Assembly (NCBI RefSeq): GCF_033473495.1
Contig: NC_088939.1
Span: 930,001-994,000 of the forward strand
Length of the DNA stretch: 64,000 nt
Reading direction: 5' to 3'
Origin: Cercospora beticola
Lineage: Eukaryota > Ascomycota > Dothideomycetes > Mycosphaerellales > Mycosphaerellaceae
The first letter of the stretch is position 1, and every line of letters starts with the position of its first letter. Positions 32,869-41,553 of the stretch are shown in pieces. The position numbers were made by a program, and so were the translations under genes. The notes below the pieces were generated by a model that saw only the letters and a list, made by a program, of their open reading frames with translations, searched no databases and was not told the DNA's origin.

Positions 32869-35800
32869 ATGCCTATAGCTCCCACTGCGGTATGTATGTC
32901 GACTACTTGATTGTGGGTCTCAGCTAACGGCCTGCAGTGGAAGCTCTTCCACTTCTTCGACGTATCGCAAGTGCGATTGCCGGATGGCGATGGCTCGCTG
33001 TCTCTAGAGGTACGCAAGCTCCACCGCCGACCTCTCTGATGCTTCACTAATGGCCACAGCAAGCGAGTATCGGCACAGTGACATCTGGCAAAAACAATGT
33101 GTTTGTAGGGACGCCCACTGGTCACGTACACTTACTAGACCAGTCGTTCAAGTCAGTCCGTTCTTGGAAAGCACACGACGCAGGCAGTGTTACCCGTATT
33201 GTGCAGGTTCATGACACCTCTTACCTGATCACTCTGGCTGAGACGCTGCAACACGAACCCGAGCTCAAGGTCTGGACTTTGGATCAGAACGAAAAAAAGA
33301 CCGGCTTCCCACGATGTTTGTGCAGTCTGACAGTGCAGAATGGCCGCAGGAACTTCCCCGTCAGCGCGTTTGCCGTTACTAGCGATCTTGCGCAGCTCGC
33401 GGTGGGGTTCGGCAATGGCGCTGTAACTGTCGTTCGGGGCGACTTAATTCACGACCGAGGCACCAAACAGCGGACCGTGTTTGAATCGGAGGAGCCTATC
33501 ACTGGACTCGAATTTCGCGAAGCCAGCACGACTGCACTTTACATAGGCACTGTATCCAAGATTCTAGCTCTTGCAATATCTGGCAAGGCACAAGGCACAC
33601 CGGCTCGAACACTGGATGAACACGGCTGTGCGGTAGGCTGTATGACACTGGATCCTCAGTCCAACGAAGTGGTCGTGGCACGCGAAGATGCCATATACTC
33701 CTATGGTCCAAAAGGCAAGGCGAGCTCATTCGCATGTCAAGGTGCAAAGAAACTGGTCAACATGCACAAGGACTATGTGCTAGTGGCCTCGCCTCCCGAC
33801 AACAATTTCGGGCAGGCTTCCAAGCTTGGCGCATTTCGAACAGCTCGAGCGGACGAGATCTTCAATACCAGCACCTTCTCCATACTCAACGCGGATCTGA
33901 AGTTCACTGCGTACTCGAAGCCCATATCGACGCAAATACACAAAGTGTTCACGATTTGGGGCGATGTATTCTTGCTCACCATCGATGGCAAGCTCTACAG
34001 GTACCACGAGAGGACGTTTCAACAGAAGTTGGAAGAGTTGTACAGCCGCAAAGAGTACTTATTAGCGATCATGCTGGCGAAGAAGTACAACGTCGATGCC
34101 GTGCAGCAAAATGTCATCTTTCGAAAGTACGGCGACTACCTGTACCAGAAAGGTGATTACGATACCGCCATGCAGCAGTACCTGCGAGCTATCGACAACA
34201 CAGAGCCTTCGCAAATTATCCGAAAGTTCCTTGACAACCAGCGGATAAGAAACCTCATCGATTACCTGGAAGAGCTGCACGAGCATAACAAAGCTACCTC
34301 CGATCACACAACTTTGCTGCTGAACTGTTACGCGAAGCTGAAAGATGTTGACAAGCTTGAGGAATTCATTAAACAGCCCGGTGAGCTCAAATTCGACCTC
34401 GACACTGCCATCATAATGTGCCGGCAGGGTGGCTACTACGACCAAGCAGCATTCTTGGCTAGACGGCACGAAGAGCATGGGCTCGTGATCTCGATCCTGA
34501 TTGAGGACTTGAAGAAGTATGCAGAAGCGCTTGCGTACATCGTGCGCCTGGAGCCAAAGGAGGCTTATCCAAATTTTATGAAGTACGGGACTGTCCTGCT
34601 TGAGCACTGTCCCGAGGAAGCTACGCAGCTCTTCATTGACTACTTCACTGGGAGATTCCGACCAAAGAAAGACGCCGTCATCGTCCAGGAGACTCCGGCC
34701 ACCCAGCAAAGCAGCGGGTTCGGAACCATGGCATCGTCTGCGGCGCAAAATCTGGCGTCGCTTATCCCGTTGCCTTACATGAACACAAGTACTGTGCAGA
34801 CGCCAAAGAATGGTGATGAGGCGTCGACAATACAGCAGGCCCAGGTCATCGAGACACAGACGGAGGAAGAATACATCGAGTACGAAGTGCCCAAACCACG
34901 AGTCGCATTACCAGCCTTCATTGATCATCCTGATCAATTCATCACATTTTTGGACGCCTGCAGTAACAGCGATGGTGTCAAAGCTGAGCACCGCGCGGAC
35001 TTGCACACCACTTTGTTTGAGATGTATCTGCACAAGGCAAACACGACCAAGGAGGATGACAAGGCAGAATGGGAGCACAAAGCGAAGAGCCTGATTGAGG
35101 AGAAGGAGGGCCCAGTCGATACTTCCAATGTGCTCCTTCTGTCCGATCTCGCAAAATTCCGCGACGGCACAATTCTGGTCAGCGAGAAGCAGGGCCTTCG
35201 CTTTGACGTCTTCCGGTCATACACTGCAGCATATGATACGCAAGGTGCAATCAAAGCGCTGCGCAAATATGGACCGGAGGAACCACAACTATACCCAGCG
35301 GCACTCGCATATTTCACCAGCACGCCTCAAGTCCTTGACGAGGCCGGCGATGAGGTCGATGCCGTGCTAAAGAAGATAGACGAGGACGGCCTCATGGCTC
35401 CCCTTCAAGTGATCCAGACCTTGTCCACCAACGCCGTTGCCACGATGGGCCTGGTCAAACGATACCTTTCTGGCACCGTCCAACGCGAACGAGCAGAAAT
35501 CGAATCTAACAGGAAACTCATTCAATCCTACCGCAAAGACACCGTAGCTAAGCAAGGCGAGATTACAGAGCTTACCAACAAACCTGCATCATTCTCTGCG
35601 ACACGCTGTTCGAGCTGTGGCGCGACACTCGACCTGCCCACTGTGCACTTCCTATGCAAGCACTCTTTTCATCAGCGTTGTCTCAATGTTCCTGAGGGCA
35701 TTGACATTAAGAATGAAGTTGAAATTGAGTGTCCACTTTGCGCGCCTCAGAACAATATTGTGAGGCAGACAAGGCAAGCCCAAGAAGAAAGCGCGGGTCG

Positions 35801-35945
35801 ACACGAATTGTTCAAGGCTAGTCTGCAGAATCCAGGCGAAGGAGGGCGATTCGGTGTGATCGGAGATTGGTTTGGCAGAGGTGTGATGAGTGCGCCTGCT
35901 GTTCAGACTGTGGATAGTAGTCGGAGGGGAAGCTCGAACTTTTGA
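32869..35945 (+). CDS. VPS11: Vacuolar sorting protein Vps11 (HOPS/CORVET, RING-H2)
   Basis: Core subunit of HOPS and CORVET, tethering late-endosome/vacuole membranes. Three exons: 32869-32889 (only 21 nt: MPIAPTA), 32938-33009 and 33060-35945; introns of 48 and 50 bp; 992 residues. Seen: the conserved N-terminal WKLFHFFDVSQVRLP appears exactly at the exon 1/2 join. A beta-propeller-like N-terminal half follows, with GTPTGHVHLLDQSFKSVRSW. The clathrin-repeat alpha-solenoid contains EYLLAIMLAKKY, KYGDYLYQKGDYDTAMQQY and ELHEHNKATSDHTTLLLNCY. The C-terminal RING-H2 has CSSCGA, CKHSFHQRC and ECPLC. The tiny first exon would be missed by ORF-based callers. It shares its promoter with FIP1. Confidence 0.96.
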
Positions 35946-36044
35946 GCAGAAAAAGTACACTCCAGACTAAGTTTAATCGAACAAATGAGTGCAAAGTGGC
36001 ATTTTCATTTCGCTCCACCAATCTACTCAAGCTGTCGCTTGCTT

Positions 36045-36573
36045 TTAAGCAGTCTTCTTGTCATCTCGCTCTTCCAACAAATGCGGCTTCCAGAACAGAA
36101 ATACGGATCGCAACACCAGAAAAGCGGTCATATTGATCGCACCTCCGAGCAGTGCCGTCTCCGTCATCCCGACATCTGCACCTTTGAGCCATGCACCTCC
36201 CATGATCGCCACGAAAGCCACTTCTGGGCCAGCGAGAGCTAGATACGTTGCACGACGGAAACCTCTTTGTGCATCACCAGCAGGGCCGGGAGCTGGTGAG
36301 GCATATGAAAGTACGAGTGGGACTGTGAGTCCTGCTACGAGGCCTGGATCCAATGTTAGATTACATGATGGCGTTCGACTGATGGGAGCAGATTTGTTTA
36401 CCGCCAAACCACTGCGCGAGGGTCCGTGTTGCTGGGGTAATTTGCGCTGGTCCGCGGACGAGGAACGAGAGGCCATGATCAGGGTTGATGAGCAGTGATG
36501 GCAGTGAGATCAGATTGGCCATGATCTCGAACGCGACGGCCGCTTTGAAAGGCGTTAGGCCGAGAGATGCCAT
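36045..36573 (-). CDS. Small multi-spanning membrane protein, 152 residues
   Basis: Two exons, 36573-36402 and 36331-36045, with a 70-bp intron (GTAAAC..GCAG) whose removal restores GGLTVPLVLSY. Seen: four hydrophobic segments (around FKAAVAFEIMANLISLPSLL, LTVPLVLSYA, ATYLALAGPEVAFVAIMGGA and LLGGAINMTAFLVLRSVFLF) and a charged C-terminus EERDDKKTA. No signal peptide. Looks like a fungal small integral membrane protein of unknown function; not recognised by name. Convergent with VPS11, with only 99 bp between stops. An upstream in-frame ATG at 36810 would add 79 residues of basic and hydrophobic sequence, but the 36573 start is cleaner. Confidence 0.7.
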
Positions 36574-37000
36574 TGCGGTTGATGTTGTCGTCTTGTGTGT
36601 AATTCGGTCCGTCGTTATTGCAAGCGGAAGCGGTCTTACGCTGATGAGAGTAAAGCTCTTGTGATATGTCAAAGCACAAATAGATGAGAGAGACGTAAGC
36701 GTTGAGCCAAGTAAGCTGAGCAAGATATATAGGTTGTAAGGAAGCGGGAGACGAGATGCCCTCGCTCGACCTACAATCCTGCGTCTGGGCGATGTCTTAC
36801 GGATCAGCATGACTTCATCGAAGGCCTCCGCTTTTAGGAAGCTGTCTATCGTAATTGTGTGCTCTTAGATCAAGACGGCTATTGCCACTTTCCCTAGAGG
36901 ACACGACTTATTGATGTAGAATGGACGCAGCTGATGGCCCTCAAGGTGAGCATGCCTCCTGGTGCCAAGTACGAGCGGGCCATCCGGATCTTCCTTCGCA
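36574..37000. other. Intergenic, upstream of the small membrane protein
   Basis: No supported exon. Likely promoter of the minus-strand membrane protein gene. Confidence 0.35.
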
Positions 37001-37240
37001 TTAGGTTAGTGCAATCTCGAAGACCAGCTCTCCGAACTTCTGCTCCGGAAGGAATCGAACGTTGACTTCTTCGCATGGCTTTCCTGTCAATCCGGAGAAA
37101 TCTCGTGCACGTTGACGAGAGAAGCGCTGATAGTTTGTGAAAGATTTATAGAGACATTGGAGCTAATCAGCATGAACGTTAAATCGAACAAACCAGGATC
37201 CGACAATGGTGCAGCCTCTATCTGATTATCACGCCCCAAC
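37001..37240 (-). other. Coding-like remnant, frame-disrupted
   Basis: Two adjacent minus-strand segments read as protein in different frames. About 37240-37088 reads SDPGLFDLTFMLISSNVS then SINLSQTISASLVNVHEISPD and a stop. About 37085-37001 reads GKPCEEVNVRFLPEQKFGEL then VFEIALT and a stop. The second would continue the first after a one-base shift near 37085-37090. No usable intron fits the 27-nt overlap. I read this as a decayed exon or the tail of another gene; no family recognised. Confidence 0.25.
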
Positions 37241-37268
37241 TCCAGAATGCGACGGATGGATTTGCCAA

Positions 37269-38002
37269 TCAGACCTGCAGACCAAGGCGTTCTCTCCACC
37301 ACTTTTCATCTTGCCGGCCGTGCTTAACCACATCCTCCAGGCAATTCTCGACCTGCGATTTTTGCCAATCACTGAGTGGCAAGGGCAGGCCAGCGGCAGC
37401 ATATGATAGCATTCAGCGTCTGCAGCGTCAGTACGTCTCTTGGCAGGCTGGGCTCTCATTCCACAAGAATAAATCTTGAAAACAATCAGATCGCTGACAG
37501 AAATGTATGGAATCGTGTTTGCGGGTAGATCCTTCAATTTGACTGTGGTGGATGGCATGTAAAGAGACTGAAGCAATATTAGATTGACATTTCTGCTGTG
37601 GCTTATCGATGCGATATTGCCCGAGAGCAGAGAGAACCCACCTGCCATGATGGAACGATGTCGATCTGGATATGCTGGTTACTGGCGTTCTTGTAATAGA
37701 AATATTGTGCGTGCTCGACAAAATTCGACGCGTGAAGTTGCAGTAGTTTTTGCTTCACGGCCTTTGGTGCCTCCCGGACGCTAATGATAAAGTCCACGTC
37801 CTGCAAATCGGAAAGTCAGTGTCATGGCACTGCACAATTCTGGAGCACGGATTTTCACCTCAGTGGTCCTGCCAGCTGGGATATATTTCCACAGCGCCAG
37901 TCCTCCAAACACTGCTATCGAGGCATCCTCGAATTCTTTTATGCTCTTCAGGATGGTGAGGACCTCAATGGCTGCTCTTTCAAGCTCTTGCAAAGATGGC
38001 AT
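37269..38002 (-). pseudogene. Nucleotidyltransferase-like protein gene with a one-base frameshift
   Basis: Three exons: 38002-37859, 37800-37642 and 37567 onward; introns of 58 and 74 bp, both phase 0. Seen: an NTase-fold signature IAVFGGLALWKYIPAGRTTE joined to DVDFIISVREAP across intron 1, IQIDIVPSWQ at the end of exon 2, and IPYISVSDLIVFKIYSCGMR in exon 3. These match a common fungal family of nucleotidyltransferase-like proteins of unknown role. Near 37410-37417 the frame breaks. The family-like C-terminus (LPLSDWQKSQVENCLEDV, EKWWRERLGLQV, stop at 37269) continues only in a frame shifted by one missing base. Read without correction, the protein runs on to 37229 with an unrelated tail. 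No intron resolves it. Either a recent pseudogene or a sequence error. Confidence 0.75.
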
Positions 38003-38260
38003 AGTAATAAGGGAACGTATCGAGATACTGTGGGAAGGATGTAATGCTCAACGTAGAGTCTGTCGCTGCTTGGTGAGAACATCTCAACGAGCTGCAGAGG
38101 CGAGCAACTTATGTCTCATGTCTGGTGCATCTCTGTAAGCGCCAGAGAACCTGCTGTGCCTCTTTCGGCGCCAGTGGAAACGATCAAGAATAGCAGCTGA
38201 AGTCCTGACCAGAGATGCCACGCGTAATGGAGAATCCTTTCGTGCTGCACTGGAGATGTT

Positions 38261-38941
38261 TCAGGCCAGGACTTGGAATGAACTGGCTTTTGGAAAGTGT
38301 AGTTCTGGCGGCGTCCCGCTGAAGTATTGGAGGACAAGCATGCGTAAGTAAGTCCGGTCCATGTCATCCTCGTAGGCCGAGATCTCTGTTGGCGGATCCT
38401 TCTCTCCGAAACAGAAGGACGAGCCTGACTGGAGACAAGTAGTGCGTGGACCCACCGGCACTCCCCTGCCACGTTGGATGGTGAAAGATGTCAGAGCTGG
38501 CAACATCTGTGCTACATTTTGACATGTCCGAGCCAACCTGTCGAATGTGTTCCAAGTAAGCGCGATATGTCTTATACTGAGGCGATCATCGGTGCCGAAG
38601 CAATCGAGGACAGACTTTGGGTTGACCTTGTTATCGAAGTGGAATACGGTGACATCAAGATTGAGCCAGTGTATAGAGGGCACGGCGTCCGAAATGTGGA
38701 GAGGCTTGCACTGTATTCTGCGGCACGTTTGACCCATTAGACGCCGTGCCTCTTTGCACGACCGGCCTATCTGATAGGGTGTGGATCCTGTGCTGGCGAA
38801 TGTGAGTCTTCGGAACTTATCACTGCTTCCCTCAGGCTCAGCGATGCACACGGCCGGAGTAGAGAGCGCTTCCTCCCAGACATGCAAGCGCAGTTCAGTA
38901 GGCAAAGCAACAAATAAATGGAAATGGGCTATTCGGCCCAT
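38261..38941 (-). CDS. 2EXR-domain protein
   Basis: Member of the large fungal 2EXR family (named for a short motif near the N-terminus), of unknown function and common in accessory genome regions. 226 residues from the ATG at 38941; the frame is open to an earlier ATG at 39085 but the 2EXR motif sits at the N-terminus only with the later start. Seen: the signature FHLFVALPTELRLHVWEEAL, the typical second block STPYQIGRSCKEARRLM, and a strand-rich middle with IHWLNLDVTVFHFD and LSIRHIALTWN. The C-terminus ends SSFQVLA, shorter than many family members, so a 3' exon may be missed. It lies between two nucleotidyltransferase-like genes. Confidence 0.75.
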   Translation of the reverse strand: MGRIAHFHLFVALPTELRLHVWEEALSTPAVCIAEPEGSSDKFRRLTFASTGSTPYQIGRSCKEARRLMGQTCRRIQCKPLHISDAVPSIHWLNLDVTVFHFDNKVNPKSVLDCFGTDDRLSIRHIALTWNTFDRLARTCQNVAQMLPALTSFTIQRGRGVPVGPRTTCLQSGSSFCFGEKDPPTEISAYEDDMDRTYLRMLVLQYFSGTPPELHFPKASSFQVLA

Positions 38942-39229
38942 CTCTGGTGCAGTTTCGGGGCCTTTGATAGCGCAAATGGCTTCAAAGGGGTGGTTCAGTA
39001 GTCGCCGCTGAGGGTGAAGTGCATGTGTGAAGTGGGCAAGGGCGTGCAGTGATGTTACAGGTTGTGCAACCGCGCGCTTAGTCACGACTCACGTGTCAAA
39101 TCGCGCTAGGCGCCCATTTGTCTTGGGGCAGTTCTCCCATTCCTACCTTCAGCTATGAACAATAATGAAAGCTCGGTGCTTCGACTCGAATATAGTCCGT
39201 GGACTGTTGAAATTAAAGTCACGGTGATC

Positions 39230-40025
39230 ATGGCAAGAATCTCACAAGACTTTATTGCGAAGCTTGCAAAGACGATCAACTCATTCAATGTTCCATGCGT
39301 CCTGTGGGGCCATTGTCTTCTCAATGTTCACGGGGTACCATCGATTATTGGAGTAAGTCTCTCTCTCATGGAACGTTCTTGTAGTGTACTCACTGATTTG
39401 CTCCTAACAGTCCATCGACTTCATCGTGTCAGACGAACAACTACAGCTCAGCATAGGCGCCATCTCAACTCAGGCAAGAAGACTGGTTTCTTGTCATAAT
39501 CCCGACACTTGTCCTTTTGGTTCGAAAGACCGCTTCACACCACCACCAGCATTTCATATGCATGTGCGGGACGATTTGAACATCACCGTGGGGCTCTATC
39601 CACAATCAGACACACTCTGGTTCTTGCCCCCGCTGGCGAAGGCGCTCCCAGACGCAACTGCGAAATTTCACGGAAACACTCTCTTTGCAATGGCATCAGA
39701 CTCGACTGTTCTTCCCCCTTCGAGACCTGGTCGGGGCTCTGGTGTCTTCACAGACAAAGGATGCCATCATGTGGTAGTACCACAAGCAGCCGTGTTATTG
39801 GAGGCATATATGCGGCTTTACGCACGAGATGCGGAGAAGAAGATTGGCAGCTTTGCAATGGCCATGATCGATTACGTGGAGCAGTACATCGATGAAGATG
39901 GCCTTTTGGACGTGAATTTGCTTCCAGCCCCTCTAGGCTGGTTTTACCTCCAGCTCAAATCGGGAGAGATGCCTGTCCGCCAGTGGACAAAGGAACTGCG
40001 GGAGGCGCTTGGGGTCCGGAGCTGA
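39230..40025 (+). CDS. Nucleotidyltransferase-like protein, second type
   Basis: Two exons, 39230-39352 and 39411-40025, with a 58-bp phase-0 intron (GTAAGT..CTAACAG); 245 residues. Seen: MARISQDFIAKLAKTINSFN, VPCVLWGHCLLNVHGVPSII joined to GSIDFIVSDEQL (an NTase-like G-x(n)-D-x-D arrangement weakened to SIDF). A middle domain has Cys in SCHNPDTCPFGS. The C-terminal helical part is AAVLLEAYMRLYARD, then LGWFYLQLKSGEMPVRQWTK. It resembles a different fungal nucleotidyltransferase-like family from the broken gene at 37.3-38.0 kb. An upstream in-frame ATG at 39155 is possible but adds an unlike N-terminus. Function unknown. Confidence 0.75.
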
Positions 40026-40217
40026 AGTTTAATGTTACGACGAGGCATGACCTTCGAAGGGAAGCAAGCAGAGCATGCGAGGACCTCTTTGCCAAATGGA
40101 AACAGAGATCGGCCATTTCAATGCAATGCGTCACGCTGTGCCATAGAATCGGCCGTTGCAGGTTTAGCGCTTGCTATTGTACGCCATAGGTCGCAAACAA
40201 CGTCCGGGTATGGCGAT

Positions 40218-41054
40218 TTAGAGCTCAACAACCCTTCCCACTCCAAAGCCTTCGGCTTGAGAGAAATAGTAGCCTCGCTGATTCGTCATGAGTCGCAACG
40301 GTACACGATTCTCTCGCTCGATGGCAAAATCACAATTGTAGTGCGTATGGCCGAACGCCCAGAGCACAACACTTTCATTAGCCATACAGGGCTGGCTCGA
40401 GAGATCGGTAGAATATCCGGCCGTGATGGGACTGTTAATGTGTCTCGGATCTGTCGCGCGAGCATCTGTCGTCGGGCTCCAATGGGTAAGCACAATGATT
40501 CGAGCATTTCTGTTCCCCAACTGCTGGACTTCTCGGTTCAGCCACTCCAGATCTCGTGCATGGGCTGCGTTGTGTGCACGAATGTCCCAGGATGTGGTCT
40601 GGAAGAAGTCCTGCAGGCCCATCTCGACGGCCATCTCGCGATTGGGTGGGACATGGGAGAAAAGACTGCATCCTAAGATGACTGTTTGCTCTCCTGTAGC
40701 CGTGAGGGGCAGTTTGAAAACACCACGATCCAGAACGACAAATTCGCCAAGCCGTTGATCATCTCCGCTGTTGCCTTGCCGCTGCTCTTGGACCTGTTGC
40801 TCAAAGGCTCTCAGTGTTTGCAGAGTAGATGGCCAATCTGAGCCGTATGCTTCATGATTGCCTGGGATGAATAAGACGGTCTGGAACTGGCGAAGTTGAG
40901 ACGTGATGAATTTCAGGAGGTCGTCCTTGTGAGAGACAGCGTTGCCTATGTCTCCAAGAAGCGCGAGATGCGGCGCCTTGGGGGTGATTTTATAGATGTC
41001 GTAGGCCTTGGGCGATTCGAGATGAAGGTCTGATATGATCTGTAGGGTGCTCAT
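40218..41054 (-). CDS. Calcineurin-like metallophosphoesterase
   Basis: Predicted cytosolic metal-dependent phosphoesterase. 278 residues from the ATG at 41054, which places the first metal motif at residue 8; an earlier in-frame ATG (41081) adds nine residues. Seen in order: ISDLHLE (D-x-H), LLGDIGN (GD), FIPGNHEAYG (GNHE), VLTHWSP (H) and FGHTHYNCDF (GHTH), all five metallophosphoesterase blocks intact. Substrate cannot be inferred. Divergent from the DDHD phospholipase gene. Confidence 0.9.
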   Translation of the reverse strand: MSTLQIISDLHLESPKAYDIYKITPKAPHLALLGDIGNAVSHKDDLLKFITSQLRQFQTVLFIPGNHEAYGSDWPSTLQTLRAFEQQVQEQRQGNSGDDQRLGEFVVLDRGVFKLPLTATGEQTVILGCSLFSHVPPNREMAVEMGLQDFFQTTSWDIRAHNAAHARDLEWLNREVQQLGNRNARIIVLTHWSPTTDARATDPRHINSPITAGYSTDLSSQPCMANESVVLWAFGHTHYNCDFAIERENRVPLRLMTNQRGYYFSQAEGFGVGRVVEL

Positions 41055-41553
41055 TGTGTCAACACTGGAAACTTCGTGCATGTAAACTTGAAGTTGCAGA
41101 TCCTCCAGACATGGATTTGCGCTGTCACATGCACGCCAGATGAGATCATTGCGCTTCTAGCGAGGAAAGCTTCGATGCTTGTGTTCTGCCGACAAGCAGC
41201 ATGATGCCGGCTGTCAAGTGTGCGTTTGCATCTCGCAGGACACTCATCCCAGCGCTGCCACCATGACGGCCGCCAAACACCTGCGGGTCATGTGGTGGGC
41301 GGAAGAGAGGTAGGCAGCATCCGCGGAGCAAGACGCGGCCGCTGGTCTGGCGTCCCTGCTGCAGATGCCACGTCAGGAAACATCCTCCCCGTCAACTGGT
41401 TGCTGTCGTGCGCTGTCGACGCATGCCGGCCCAAAACATCGCACCAAGGCTCCTCTCCCACCGCCTTGTGCCCGTTCGTCAGTAGCATCCGGCGCTTGTT
41501 CGAGAATCCGACGAAACGGAGGCCTCATGTAGTGCACAGTCAGCACCGCAGCC
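41055..41553. promoter_or_regulatory. Divergent promoter, metallophosphoesterase / DDHD phospholipase
   Basis: About 500 bp between divergent starts. Open frames here are Arg/Ser/Pro-rich and overlap on both strands; treated as leader sequence. No specific regulatory motif identified. Confidence 0.4.

Noticed and set aside
36974..37100. tRNA-like string (GTTCGATTCC with flanking CTCCGG inverted repeat)
   Set aside because: The span between the complementary ends is about 55 nt, too short for a tRNA, and no D or anticodon arm fits; the bases also read as part of a protein remnant.
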